Assembly (NCBI RefSeq): GCF_000818395.1
Contig: NZ_JWJG01000028.1
Span: 4,257,918-4,321,917, forward strand
DNA length: 64,000 nt
Direction of reading: 5' to 3'
DNA from: Noviherbaspirillum autotrophicum
GTDB lineage: Bacteria > Pseudomonadota > Gammaproteobacteria > Burkholderiales > Burkholderiaceae_D
This document shows positions 37,571 through 48,896 of the stretch, piece by piece; the first letter of the stretch is position 1, and each line of letters begins with the position of its first letter. The notes below the pieces were generated by a model that had not been told where the DNA came from, made no database searches, and saw only the letters and a program-made list of their open reading frames with translations. The position numbers and the translations under genes are program-made.

Positions 37571-38032
37571 ATGGACCGGCACGAATGGATATTGAAGCGT
37601 AACTGCTCGCTCACGCCGGCGCAGCTGGTGCGCGCGTACGGCGTGTTGTGCGCGCTGTCGTTCGCCGTCGCCGCTGTCTTTACCTTGCGCGGCGCCTGGG
37701 TCGTGCTGGCCTTCGCGACCGTGGAGATGGCGGCGGTCGCGCTCGCGTTCCTGCACTATGCGCGGCACGCCACCGACCACGAACATATCGTTCTGGTCGA
37801 CGGGTATCTGGTGGTGGAACGGGTCGAGGCCGGCCGGGTGCATCAGGTGCGGCTGGACCGCTGCTGGACCCGGATCGCGCCGCCGTCTGGCACGCAGGAT
37901 CTGATCCGGCTAGAAAACCGGGGCATGACGGTCCAGGTGGGCCGCTTTGTGACCGGCGCCAAACGCCGGCAGGTGGCGCAGGAACTGCGGCGGGAACTGC
38001 ACGGCGTGCCCGCTTCCTTCTCCGCTGCCTAA
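37571..38032 (+). CDS. DUF2244 membrane protein
   Basis: The 153-residue protein opens with WILKRNCSLTPAQL, has two adjacent membrane helices (about 22-62, with a short turn) and a C-terminal soluble domain ending QVGRFVTGAKRRQVAQELRREL, as in DUF2244. The family is often found near cytochrome oxidase genes, which supports a link to ctaD upstream; a biochemical role is unknown. Confidence 0.82.
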   Translation: MDRHEWILKRNCSLTPAQLVRAYGVLCALSFAVAAVFTLRGAWVVLAFATVEMAAVALAFLHYARHATDHEHIVLVDGYLVVERVEAGRVHQVRLDRCWTRIAPPSGTQDLIRLENRGMTVQVGRFVTGAKRRQVAQELRRELHGVPASFSAA

Positions 38033-38124
38033 TCCCTACTAATGCCGCCTAATCCCTGTTTGCCGCGCTACTTGCGCCACTCAAAAACAGCCGAGGCACC
38101 CCATGACGGGCGCCGCCTGCTCAC

Positions 38125-39441
38125 TCAGTGTTCGTGGAGCAGATACGCGGGTTGCCGCGGCAGGCGCAGGCTGACCAGGATCGTGACGAACATGATCACC
38201 GTGACATACCAGTAGAAGGTACTTTCGTGCCCGAGTGATTTCAGCCCCAGTGCCACGTATTCGGCCGAGCCGCCAAACACCGCATTGCCGAGCGCGTAGG
38301 CGAAGCCCACGCCGAGCGCGCGCACTTCGGTGGGGAACATTTCCGCTTTCACGATGCCGCTGATCGAGGTGTAGAAGCTGACGACGGCCATCGCCAGCAG
38401 AATGATAAAGAACGCTTGGTAGGGGCTGGACACGCTGCCCAGGCTGGTCATGATGGGCACGGTCCCGATCATCCCCAGCACGCCGAACAGCAGCATGTTG
38501 TTGCGCCGTCCGATGCGGTCCGACAGTGCGCCGAACAGCGGCTGCATGATCATGAACACCAGCAGGCACAGCGTCATCACATAGCTGGCGGTCTTGATCG
38601 GCATGTGCGCGGTGTTGACCAGGTATTTCTGCATGTAGGTCGTGAAGGTGTAGAACATCAGCGAGCCGCCCGCGGTATAGCCGACCACCGTGAAAAAAGC
38701 CCCTCGATGTTCGCGCAGCAGGCTGAGCAGGCTGCCGGCCGATGCGTTTTCCCGGTCTTGCGCGGTGGATGTTTCATGCAGCGTGCGCCGCAGCAGCAGC
38801 GCGATCACGGCGGCAACCGCCCCCACCACGAACGGAATGCGCCAGCCCCATGCCTTCAGTTGCGCCTCGTCCAGGAATTGCTGCAGCACGACGACCACGA
38901 GCACCGCCAGCAACTGGCCGCCGATCAGCGTCACGTACTGGAACGACGAAAAAAAACCACGCCGGCCGCGCAACGCTACTTCGCTCATGTAGGTCGCGGT
39001 CGTGCCGTATTCGCCACCCACCGACAGACCCTGCACCAGGCGCGCGAACAGCAGCGCGGCCGGTGCCCACGCACCGATGCTGGCGTAGGTCGGCAGACAG
39101 GCGATGAGCAGCGAGCCGCCGCACATCATGAGCACCGACACGACCATCGCGTTCCTGCGGCCGCGCCGGTCGGCCAGGCGGCCGAAGAACCAGCCGCCGA
39201 TGGGACGCATCAGAAAGCCCGCCGCAAACACGCCGGCCGTGTTGAGCAATTGCGCGGTCTGGTCGGACTTCGGAAAGAACGCCGGCGCGAAGTACAGTGC
39301 GCCAAATGCGTAGACGTAGAAGTCGAACCATTCCACCAGGTTGCCGGACGAAGCGGCGAAGATGGCAAAAATGCGGCGGCGGGTATCCGCCGCAGAGGAG
39401 ATCGGTGCGGCAGCGGCGGGGACGTCGTCAACGGTGCGCAT
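38125..39441 (-). CDS. MFS metabolite:H+ symporter
   Basis: The 438-residue protein has twelve membrane helices and the metabolite:H+ symporter pattern. The N-terminal helix contains [21 protein letters not shown], followed by [20 protein letters not shown] (each in part), the MFS loop motif, and [14 protein letters not shown]. Relatives (ShiA, KgtP, ProP types) import organic acids or osmolytes. The substrate cannot be inferred. It is read from the minus strand just downstream of the peroxiredoxin gene. Confidence 0.92.
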   Translation of the reverse strand: MRTVDDVPAAAAPISSAADTRRRIFAIFAASSGNLVEWFDFYVYAFGALYFAPAFFPKSDQTAQLLNTAGVFAAGFLMRPIGGWFFGRLADRRGRRNAMVVSVLMMCGGSLLIACLPTYASIGAWAPAALLFARLVQGLSVGGEYGTTATYMSEVALRGRRGFFSSFQYVTLIGGQLLAVLVVVVLQQFLDEAQLKAWGWRIPFVVGAVAAVIALLLRRTLHETSTAQDRENASAGSLLSLLREHRGAFFTVVGYTAGGSLMFYTFTTYMQKYLVNTAHMPIKTASYVMTLCLLVFMIMQPLFGALSDRIGRRNNMLLFGVLGMIGTVPIMTSLGSVSSPYQAFFIILLAMAVVSFYTSISGIVKAEMFPTEVRALGVGFAYALGNAVFGGSAEYVALGLKSLGHESTFYWYVTVIMFVTILVSLRLPRQPAYLLHEH

Positions 39442-39475
39442 GGTCGTCGGTTATCCGAGGGGCGGTGGTTGCACG

Positions 39476-40153
39476 CTAGCGCGGGCCAGCCTGTCCGCCG
39501 GGCTGCTTGACCATGCGCAGATACGGCTTGAGCGTCTTCCAGCCTTCCGGGAACATGCCTTTTGCCTCGTCGTCGCTCACCGACGGCGCGATGATCACGT
39601 CGTCGCCCTGCTGCCAGTTGGCCGGTGTCGCCACCTTGCAGGTGGCGGTCAGCTGCATGGAATCGAGCGCGCGCAGGATTTCGTCGAAGTTGCGGCCGGT
39701 GCTCATCGGATAAGTCAGCATCATCTTGATTTTCTTGTCCGGGCCGACCACGAAGACCGAGCGCACCGTCGCGTTGGTGGTGGCGGTGCGCCCTTCGGCG
39801 GTGCCTGGCTCGTCGGCCGGCAGCATGTTGTACGTCTTGGAGATGGCCAGGTCGCTGTCGGCGATGATCGGATACTTCGGTTGCACGCCCTGCGTTTCCT
39901 CGATGTCCTTGGCCCACGCCTTGTGGCTCTCCACCGGGTCCACGGAAAGGCCGATCAGCTTGGTATTGCGTTTGGCAAATTCCGGCTCGATCTTGGCCAT
40001 GTAACCCAGTTCAGTGGTGCATACCGGGGTGAAATCCTTGGGGTGCGAAAACAGGATGGCCCAGCCATCGCCGATCCATTCATGAAAACGGATCGGCCCT
40101 TGCGTCGTCATGGCTTGGAAGTCGGGAGCGGTATCGTTGATGCGTAATGACAT
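39476..40153 (-). CDS. 1-Cys (Prx6-type) peroxiredoxin
   Basis: The 225-residue protein has the active-site motif DFTPVCTTEL (peroxidatic Cys45) and the Prx6-like C-terminal domain (VRSVFVVGPDKKIKMMLTYP, ANWQQGDDVIIAPSVSD). There is no second conserved Cys at a resolving position, so an external thiol must reduce it. It removes H2O2 and organic hydroperoxides in the cytoplasm. ATG 40153 follows GGAGGAG; a longer frame lacks support. The 223 bases upstream (40154-40376) hold an imperfect hairpin (about 40306-40343) and no gene. Confidence 0.93.
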   Translation of the reverse strand: MSLRINDTAPDFQAMTTQGPIRFHEWIGDGWAILFSHPKDFTPVCTTELGYMAKIEPEFAKRNTKLIGLSVDPVESHKAWAKDIEETQGVQPKYPIIADSDLAISKTYNMLPADEPGTAEGRTATTNATVRSVFVVGPDKKIKMMLTYPMSTGRNFDEILRALDSMQLTATCKVATPANWQQGDDVIIAPSVSDDEAKGMFPEGWKTLKPYLRMVKQPGGQAGPR

Positions 40154-40376
40154 GATCTCCTCCAATCGGGTGTCGGGACAGACATGCAACATCAGCGGCA
40201 ACGCCGAGCCGGCGCGAGGGCTGCGGGAGAAATTCACCTGCGCCGTGGTTTGCCGCTGCCTGATAGATATTCCTTGTGGACAGCGCCCGTGGGCAGAATG
40301 CGGCCGGGGCGCACCTAATTATTCAGAATAGGTGCGGCCCCGCACTTCAGTTTGAGATGCATCAACTGGCGCCGGA

Positions 40377-41078
40377 TTACGACGCAGGAATGGCCAGTCC
40401 CCTGGCGACTGCCGGCCGTGCAACAAACGCGTCGAGAGTGCGCGTGACATGCGGGAAATCGGCAATCCGCACCAGGTCGCCGGCTTCGTAGAAACCGATC
40501 AGGTTGCGCACCCAGGGGAAGATCGCGATATCGGCGATGGTGTAGTCGTCGCCCATGATCCACTGGCGCTTTTGCAGCCGCTGGTCGAGCACGCGCAGCA
40601 GGCGCTGCGATTCGGCGACGTAGCGGTCGCGCGGGCGCTTGTCTTCATACTCCTTGCCGGCGAATTTATGGAAGAAGCCGAGCTGGCCGAACATCGGCCC
40701 GATGCCGCCCATCTGGAACATCAGCCACTGGATCGTTTCATAGCGCGCGGCCGCGTCGGCCGGCAGGTATTGCCCGGCCTTGTCGGCCAGATAAAGCAGG
40801 ATGGCGCCGGATTCGAACAGCGCCAGCGGCTTGCCGTTCGGACCGTCGGGATCGAGGATGGCCGGGATCTTGTTGTTCGGATTGAGTGACAGGAATTCGG
40901 GCGAGAGCTGGTCATTGGTGCCGAAGTTCACCAGGTGCGGTTCATACGGCAGGCCGGTTTCCTCCAGCATGATCGACGCCTTCACGCCATTCGGCGTGGG
41001 CAGCGAATAGAGCTGGATGCGCTCGGGATGGCGGGCGGGCCATTTGCGGGTAATGGGGAAGGCGGACAGGTCGGTCAT
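40377..41078 (-). CDS. Glutathione S-transferase-family protein (YfcG/Yghu-like)
   Basis: The 233-residue protein has a thioredoxin-like N-terminal domain (IQLYSLPTPNGVKASIMLEE, NPNNKIPAILDPDGPNGKPLALFESGAILLYLA, in part) and a helical C-terminal domain (MGDDYTIADIAIFPWVRN). The TPNG segment matches the nu-class enzymes YfcG/YghU, which have disulfide-bond reductase activity. ATG 41078 follows AGGAG. A perfect 11-bp hairpin (41097-41124) lies just upstream. Confidence 0.9.
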   Translation of the reverse strand: MTDLSAFPITRKWPARHPERIQLYSLPTPNGVKASIMLEETGLPYEPHLVNFGTNDQLSPEFLSLNPNNKIPAILDPDGPNGKPLALFESGAILLYLADKAGQYLPADAAARYETIQWLMFQMGGIGPMFGQLGFFHKFAGKEYEDKRPRDRYVAESQRLLRVLDQRLQKRQWIMGDDYTIADIAIFPWVRNLIGFYEAGDLVRIADFPHVTRTLDAFVARPAVARGLAIPAS

Positions 41079-41096
41079 CGGGGCTCCTGATAAAGA

Positions 41097-41124
41097 GGGG
41101 GCCGGCGTCATGCCGCCGGCCCCC
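41097..41124. repeat. Perfect GC hairpin upstream of the GST gene
   Basis: GGGGGCCGGCG and CGCCGGCCCCC flank a 6-base loop, about 19 bases before the GST start codon on the minus strand. No U-tract follows on either strand. It could be a leader structure of the GST mRNA. Confidence 0.45.
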
Positions 41125-41212
41125 ATGTCGTTTCATAAACAGGATGACCAATATAAGCGGTTCCGCCGTTTTCTGTTGAAGTGCCGGGAAAATGGCTTCT
41201 ATCGGCATGAAT

Positions 41213-41228
41213 GGTAATAATAATTACC
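41213..41228. promoter_or_regulatory. TetR-type operator site A of the fatty-acid locus
   Basis: GGTAAT-AATA-ATTACC is a 6-4-6 inverted repeat with core GTAA-N6-TTAC. It lies 177 bases upstream of the acyl-CoA dehydrogenase gene at 41405. Confidence 0.65.
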
Positions 41229-41330
41229 TTTGGCTTAGAGCAGCGCCTCTACATGCCGCCTTTGCTTAAAGGATGAAAATTCGACAAGATGTGCGGTAAC
41301 TGCAATGGTGATGCATATTGCAGAATAAAA

Positions 41331-41346
41331 GGTAATAACAATTACA
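41331..41346. promoter_or_regulatory. TetR-type operator site B of the fatty-acid locus
   Basis: GGTAAT-AACA-ATTACA repeats site A with two mismatched positions, 118 bp further downstream and 58 bases before the acyl-CoA dehydrogenase start. It directly follows an AT-rich stretch that could be a -10 (AATAAA). Confidence 0.65.
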
Positions 41347-41404
41347 CCAATGCGCCAGACGACAGGGCGGCGCCTTGCCGCCTCGCCGCACCAAGGAGAC
41401 AATC

Positions 41405-42544
41405 ATGATTCCACGCCAGATCTTCAATGCCGACCACGACAGCTTTCGCCATAGCTTTCGCCGCTTTCTGAATGCCGAGGTCATGCCGCGGCATGAACAG
41501 TGGGAAGAGCAGGGCTTCGTCGACCCCGCCATCTGGCGCCGTGCCGGCGAGCTCGGCTTTTTATGCACCAATATGCCGGAGCGTGTTGGCGGCGCCGGAT
41601 GCGACCGCCTGTTCAGCGCGATCCTGCTGGAGGAACTGGCGCGCGCCAACGCCACCGGCATCGGCTGGCCGCTGCATTCCGATATCGTCGCGCCATACCT
41701 GCTGCGCTACGGCAGCGAGGAACTGCAGCAGGCGTGGCTGCCGAAGATGGCTGCGGGTGAAGCCATCACCGCCATCGCCATGACCGAGCCCGGCGGCGGC
41801 TCCGACCTGCAGTCGATGGCGACCGTCGCGCTGGAGGATGGCGACGACTACGTCATCAACGGCTCCAAGATCTTCATCACCAACGGCTACAACTGCGACA
41901 TGGCCATTGTCGCGGTCAAGACCGGCAGCAGCGCGCGCGGCGCCGGGAATGTGTCGCTGATCGTGGTCGAGGCCGACCGCGCCGGCTTCACCAAGGGCAA
42001 GCCGCTGAAAAAGGCTGGCATGAAGGCGCAGGATACCTGCGAACTGTTCTTTGACAATGTGCGCGTGCCGCGCACCAACATCGTCGGCCAGCCGGGCATG
42101 GGCTTCATGATGCTGATGCAGGAACTAGCGTGGGAACGCCTGTTGATCGCCATTACCTCGATTGCCAATGCGGAAGCGATGCTGGAAGCCACCATTGCCT
42201 ATACCAAGGAGCGGCAGGCATTCGGCCGGCCGGTATCGACATTCCAGCACACCCGCTTTGCGCTGGCGGAAATGAAGACCGAGCTGCAGATTGCGCGCGT
42301 GTTCGTCGACCGCTGCCTCGAGCTGGAAATCAGGAAGGAATTGCAGGCCGACGCGGCGGCGGCCGCCAAGTACTGGTGTTCCGACCTGCAGGGCAAGGTG
42401 CTCGACCAGTGCGTGCAGCTGCATGGTGGCTACGGCTTCATGCTCGAGTACCCGGTCGCGCGCGCCTATGTCGATGCGCGCGCGCAGCGCATTTACGGAG
42501 GCACCAATGAAATCATGAAAGAAATCATCGCGCGCGGCATTTGA
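41405..42544 (+). CDS. Acyl-CoA dehydrogenase
   Basis: The 379-residue flavoenzyme shows AMTEPGGGSDLQSMA, GSKIFITNGYNCDMAIV, DTCELFFDNVRVP, QLHGGYGFMLEYP and the terminal RIYGGTNEIMKEIIARGI. AAGGAG precedes ATG 41405. It opens an operon with a CoA transferase and an acyl-CoA ligase. Two copies of the GTAA-N6-TTAC operator stand upstream, linking it to the TetR gene at 50278. Confidence 0.94.
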   Translation: MIPRQIFNADHDSFRHSFRRFLNAEVMPRHEQWEEQGFVDPAIWRRAGELGFLCTNMPERVGGAGCDRLFSAILLEELARANATGIGWPLHSDIVAPYLLRYGSEELQQAWLPKMAAGEAITAIAMTEPGGGSDLQSMATVALEDGDDYVINGSKIFITNGYNCDMAIVAVKTGSSARGAGNVSLIVVEADRAGFTKGKPLKKAGMKAQDTCELFFDNVRVPRTNIVGQPGMGFMMLMQELAWERLLIAITSIANAEAMLEATIAYTKERQAFGRPVSTFQHTRFALAEMKTELQIARVFVDRCLELEIRKELQADAAAAAKYWCSDLQGKVLDQCVQLHGGYGFMLEYPVARAYVDARAQRIYGGTNEIMKEIIARGI

Positions 42545-42552
42545 GACCTTCC

Positions 42553-43698
42553 ATGACCAATCCTCTTCTCTCCGGCATCCGCGTGCTCGACCTCACACGG
42601 CTGTTGCCCGGGCCATTCTGCACGCTCTATCTGGCCCAGCTCGGCGCCGAGGTGATCAAGATCGAAGAGCCGCAAGGCGGCGATTACGCACGCCACTTGT
42701 CGCCGGAATTGTTTGCGCTGGTTAATCGCGGCAAGCAATCGGTGACGCTCGATCTGCGCCAGGCCGAGGCGGTCTCCGCATTCAAGACGCTCGTCGCCGG
42801 CGCCGACGTGGTGATCGAATCGTTCCGGCCGGGCGTGATGGACAAGCTCGGCTGCGGCTACGACGCGCTCAGGGAAATCAATCCGCGCCTGGTGTACGCC
42901 GCCCTGACCGGCTATGGGCAAAGCGGCCCGTTCAGCGATCGGGCCGGGCATGACATGAATTATTGCGGGTATGCCGGCGTGCTCGACCAGACCGGCGTAG
43001 CGGGCGGGCCTCCCGCCTTGTCGAACTTCCAGGTGGCCGATTTGGCCGGCGGCGCGCTGACTTGTGCGCTGGGCATCTTGGCCGCCGTCATCGGCGCGAA
43101 GACGTGCGGCGCCGGCAGCTTCGTCGATGCCAGCATGCTCGACGGCACGCTCGCGCTGCAGGTGATGGCGCTGGCTTCCCTGCGCACCTTCGGCCACGCC
43201 CTGCCGCGCGGCAGCGACATGCTGACGGGCGGCTTGCCCAACTACGGCGTCTATAAATGCGCGGATGGCAAGCATGTCGCCATGGCGGCGCTGGAGCCGA
43301 AGTTCTTCCGGAATTTTTGTGCCGCGGTAAATCGCCCCGACTTGGCGCGCCTGCCGTTGATGCCGGGCGAGGCCGGCACAGCGTTGCGGAAGGAATTGGC
43401 CGCCCTGTTCAAATCAAGAACGCGCGACGCGTGGGAGCATTTGTTAAGCCACAAGGACTGCTGCGTCTCCGCGGTCTACTCTGCACAGGAAGCGCTGGAA
43501 CAGGCGCACGTGCGCGAGCGCGAACTGGTGGAATCCGATTCTGGCAAGCCAGCTTTCCGGTTTCCCATCCGCTTTTCGGACACTCCGTGCGGTACGGCCG
43601 GCAGCCCGGCACTGGGCCAGCATACCCATGCCGTGCTGCGCGCCGCCGGCGTGGGCGAGGCTGTGCTGGCGGCGCTGTCGGCATCGCACGCGATTTGA
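42553..43698 (+). CDS. CaiB/BaiF (class III) CoA-transferase
   Basis: The 381-residue protein begins LSGIRVLDLTRLLPGPFCTLYLAQLGAEVIKIE (in part), the family hallmark, and has the catalytic Asp region RAGHDMNYCGYAGVLDQTG. Relatives include alpha-methylacyl-CoA racemase and formyl-CoA/carnitine CoA transferases. Substrate is uncertain; racemisation of branched acyl-CoA would suit the neighbouring dehydrogenase. ATG 42553 is 8 bases after the previous stop, implying coupling. Confidence 0.9.
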   Translation: MTNPLLSGIRVLDLTRLLPGPFCTLYLAQLGAEVIKIEEPQGGDYARHLSPELFALVNRGKQSVTLDLRQAEAVSAFKTLVAGADVVIESFRPGVMDKLGCGYDALREINPRLVYAALTGYGQSGPFSDRAGHDMNYCGYAGVLDQTGVAGGPPALSNFQVADLAGGALTCALGILAAVIGAKTCGAGSFVDASMLDGTLALQVMALASLRTFGHALPRGSDMLTGGLPNYGVYKCADGKHVAMAALEPKFFRNFCAAVNRPDLARLPLMPGEAGTALRKELAALFKSRTRDAWEHLLSHKDCCVSAVYSAQEALEQAHVRERELVESDSGKPAFRFPIRFSDTPCGTAGSPALGQHTHAVLRAAGVGEAVLAALSASHAI

Positions 43699-43744
43699 CA
43701 ACCGATATCGATTCCGGAGTTCACGAGCCGCGAGGAGACAGATC

Positions 43745-45394
43745 ATGAAGGTCGATAAATACCCGGTGCAGATGCTGCACCAGTGGGCGTCGCAGCAACC
43801 TGACCGGCGCTGGCTGTTCCAGCCGGTCAATGGCCAATGGAAATCCCTGACCTGGGCGCAGGCCGCAGACCAGATCGCGCGCATGGCCGCCGCCCTACAA
43901 GCGATGGGCTGGGAGCCCGGCAGCCGCATCGCGATTTCCGGACGCAATACCGCGCACTGGTTCCTGGCCGATATGGCCATCGCCATGGCCGGCTACGTGA
44001 GCGTCGGCCTGTACCCGAAGCAGTCGCAGGAAAACACCCGCTACATCCTCGAGCATAGCGACGCGAAGGCCTTGTTCCTCGGCCCCATGATGGATGCCGA
44101 CATTTTCATGGGGGCGCTGCCGTCGGGGCTCAAGACGATCGCCTTTCCCTATCCGGAAGCCCCGGCCGGCGACATGAAGTGGGACGAGCTGGTGGCGCAG
44201 CATGGGCCGCTGTCGTCGTACCAGCCGCCGGCGCCGGACGCCCTCATGACGCTGGTCTACACCTCCGGCACCACCGGCAAGCCCAAGGGCGTCATGCTTA
44301 ACTACGGCAACGTGCTGTTTACCGCCAGCGGCGCGCTGTCGGTGATCCCGCCCGAACCCAACGAGCGCTACTTTTCCTACATGCCGCTGGCGCACGCCTT
44401 CGAGCGCGTGGCTGTCGAGATGGCCAGCTTCTATACCGGCGCGGAAGTGCATTTCCTGGAGCATGTCGACAAGCTGGCGGAACAGCTGCCGCAGGTGGCG
44501 CCGACGCGCTTTTTCGGCGTGCCGCTGGTCTACAGCCGCATCCAGGCCGGCGTCTTGAAGAAGCTGCCGCAGCCGAAGCTCGAGCGCCTGATGGCGATTC
44601 CGCTGGTGCGTGGCCTGGTGCGCCGCAAGATCATGAAGGGCATCGGCTTGCAGAATGCGCGCATGTGCGTGGTGGGCGCCGCGCCGATGCCGGTGCCGCT
44701 GTTGGACTGGTACCGCAACATCGGCATCGAGATTTACCAGGGATACGGCATGACCGAAGCCTCGGTTTATCCGACCGCCTGCCTGCCCTGGCAAAACCGC
44801 GTCGGCTCGGTCGGCAAGCCCCTGCCCGATTCCGGCTTCAGGCTGTCCGAGGAAGGCGAAATCCTGTTCAAGCACGGCGGCCTGATGGCCGGCTATTTCA
44901 AGGAGCCGGACCTGACGCGCGACGCCTTCACCGCCGACGGCTTCCTGCGCACCGGGGACAAGGGCCATGTCGACGAGGATGGCTTCCTCTACATTACCGG
45001 GCGCGTCAAGGATATCTTCAAGACCGCCAAGGGCAAGTACGTCGCGCCCGCGCCAATCGAATGCGCCTTTGCGCGCAATACCGACATCGACCAGCTGCTG
45101 CTGATCGGTTCGGGCCTGACGCAGCCACTGATGTTCGTGACCCTGGGTGAAGAGGCGCGCCGCAAGGACCGCGCCGACGTCGAGCAGCGCCTGATCGCCG
45201 ACATGGAAACGGTCAATGCCGCCCTGGAGCCGCATGAGCGCATCGCCAAGTGCGTCATCCTGAAGGATGCCTGGAACATCGACAATGGCTTGATGACGCC
45301 GACCATGAAAGTGCGGCGCGCCGAGGTCGAAAAGCGCTACCGCGCCTTGATCGAACGCGAAAGCAAGGTGCGCGACGCCATCAGCTGGGAGTGA
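43745..45394 (+). CDS. Long-chain acyl-CoA synthetase (AMP-forming)
   Basis: The 549-residue protein has the adenylate-forming signatures YTSGTTGKPKGV (P-loop-like), GYGMTEASVYP, and FLRTGDKGHVDEDGFLYITGRVKDIFKTAKGKYVAPAP (in part), plus the C-terminal Lys region NGLMTPTMKVRR. It activates a fatty acid to acyl-CoA using ATP. It is the third gene of the acyl-CoA dehydrogenase operon. GAGGAGA lies upstream of ATG 43745. Confidence 0.93.
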   Translation: MKVDKYPVQMLHQWASQQPDRRWLFQPVNGQWKSLTWAQAADQIARMAAALQAMGWEPGSRIAISGRNTAHWFLADMAIAMAGYVSVGLYPKQSQENTRYILEHSDAKALFLGPMMDADIFMGALPSGLKTIAFPYPEAPAGDMKWDELVAQHGPLSSYQPPAPDALMTLVYTSGTTGKPKGVMLNYGNVLFTASGALSVIPPEPNERYFSYMPLAHAFERVAVEMASFYTGAEVHFLEHVDKLAEQLPQVAPTRFFGVPLVYSRIQAGVLKKLPQPKLERLMAIPLVRGLVRRKIMKGIGLQNARMCVVGAAPMPVPLLDWYRNIGIEIYQGYGMTEASVYPTACLPWQNRVGSVGKPLPDSGFRLSEEGEILFKHGGLMAGYFKEPDLTRDAFTADGFLRTGDKGHVDEDGFLYITGRVKDIFKTAKGKYVAPAPIECAFARNTDIDQLLLIGSGLTQPLMFVTLGEEARRKDRADVEQRLIADMETVNAALEPHERIAKCVILKDAWNIDNGLMTPTMKVRRAEVEKRYRALIERESKVRDAISWE

Positions 45395-45543
45395 GCGGCG
45401 GACGCCGGCGGACGGCAAGGGCGCGCGGGGAATGAAATTTAGGTTTACTGTACTAATAAATTTACACCCGCGTAATTTCCTTCGTGCAAGAATTAAGCTT
45501 CCCCCGGCGTCCGCCGGGATTGTCCCTCTCTGAAAGTTCGCCG

Positions 45544-46665
45544 ATGAAACCAGTTGTCATCAGCGGGACCGGCTTGTTTACGCCGCCGCATTCCATTTCC
45601 AACGAAGAACTCGTCGTTTCCTTCAACGCTTACGCGGAAAATTTCAATGCCGAGCATGCCGCCGCCATCGCGGCGGGCGAGGTGGCGGCGATCGAGCCGT
45701 CGAGCGTGGGCTTCATCGAAAAGGCCTCGGGCATCAAGGCGCGCTACGTGATGGAAAAGAGCGGCATTCTCGACCCGCAACGCATGGTGGCGCGCATCCC
45801 GGAGCGTCCCGACGAGGAACTGTCGGTGCAGGCTGAAATCTGCGTGGCGGCCGCGCGCGAAGCGCTGGAACGGGCCGGCCGCACGCCGGCCGACATCGAC
45901 ATGGTGCTGGTCGCCTGCAGCAACATGCAGCGCGCCTACCCGGCCATTGCCGTCGAAGTGCAGGAAGCGCTCGGCATCGACGGCTACGGCTTCGACATGA
46001 ACGTGGCCTGTTCGTCGGCCACCTTCGGCATCCAGACCGCGGTTGCCGCCATTCAGAGCGGGCAGGCGCGCGCCGTGCTGGTGCTGAATCCGGAAATCAC
46101 GAGCGGCCATCTGAACTTCCGCGACCGCGACAGCCACTTCATTTTCGGCGATGCCTGCACCGCCATCGTGCTCGAAGGCGCGGAGACGGCGACGTCGCGC
46201 CACCAGTTCGAGATCCTCGGCAGCAAGCTCAAGACCAAGTTCTCGAACAATATCCGCAACAACTTCGGCTTCATGAACCGCTTCGATGAATCGGGCATCG
46301 GCAAGCCGGACAAGCTGTTCCGCCAGCAGGGGCGCAAGGTGTTCAAGGAAGTGTGCCCGATGGCGGCCGACATGATCAGGGAAACGGTTGCCGCCACCGG
46401 CCTGGAACTGCCGCAAGTCGCGCGCTACTGGTTGCACCAGGCCAACCTGAACATGAACCTGCTGATCACCCGCACCCTGCTCGGGCGCGACGCGCAGGCG
46501 ATGGAGGCGCCAGTCATTCTCGACACGTATGCCAACACCTCGTCGGCGGGCTCGATCATCGCGTTCCACAAGTACCAGGACGATCTGGCGGCAGGCGCGC
46601 ACGGCGTGATCTGCTCGTTTGGCGCCGGTTATTCGATTGGCTGCGTGGTGCTGCGCAAGAAGTAA
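45544..46665 (+). CDS. Beta-ketoacyl-ACP synthase III (FabH-like, long form)
   Basis: The 373-residue protein has the catalytic triad Cys156 (NVACSSATFG), His (YWLHQANLN) and Asn (TYANTSSAG). It is longer than housekeeping FabH (about 320 residues) because of an N-terminal insertion (residues ~25-55). It resembles the Pseudomonas PA3286-type enzyme that condenses octanoyl-CoA from beta-oxidation with malonyl-ACP (from memory of the family). Its location inside a beta-oxidation locus fits such a shunt. It follows the ligase by 149 bases with an AT-rich, promoter-like region. Confidence 0.88.
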   Translation: MKPVVISGTGLFTPPHSISNEELVVSFNAYAENFNAEHAAAIAAGEVAAIEPSSVGFIEKASGIKARYVMEKSGILDPQRMVARIPERPDEELSVQAEICVAAAREALERAGRTPADIDMVLVACSNMQRAYPAIAVEVQEALGIDGYGFDMNVACSSATFGIQTAVAAIQSGQARAVLVLNPEITSGHLNFRDRDSHFIFGDACTAIVLEGAETATSRHQFEILGSKLKTKFSNNIRNNFGFMNRFDESGIGKPDKLFRQQGRKVFKEVCPMAADMIRETVAATGLELPQVARYWLHQANLNMNLLITRTLLGRDAQAMEAPVILDTYANTSSAGSIIAFHKYQDDLAAGAHGVICSFGAGYSIGCVVLRKK

Positions 46666-46701
46666 CGCGCTTGCCGGCGCGTGACGCGCGCCGGCGTGCA
46701 T

Positions 46702-46735
46702 TGCGTTTTCCCTCATGGCGCCGAGGGAAAACGCA
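46702..46735. terminator. Perfect 13-bp hairpin between convergent KAS III and fadB-like genes
   Basis: TGCGTTTTCCCTC and GAGGGAAAACGCA flank an 8-base loop. T4 and A4 runs lie inside the stem rather than after it. It is centred between the two stop codons and is best read as a bidirectional terminator. Confidence 0.6.
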
Positions 46736-46741
46736 GGACTG

Positions 46742-48874
<2,133 letters not shown>

Positions 48875-48896
48875 GGTGTCGGTTCCGTCGAAGAAG

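Noticed and set aside
45395-45543. Copy of the GTAA-N6-TTAC operator before the KAS III gene
   Set aside because: The region is AT-rich and contains GTAATTTCC and TTTAC pieces, but not in the inverted 6-4-6 arrangement.
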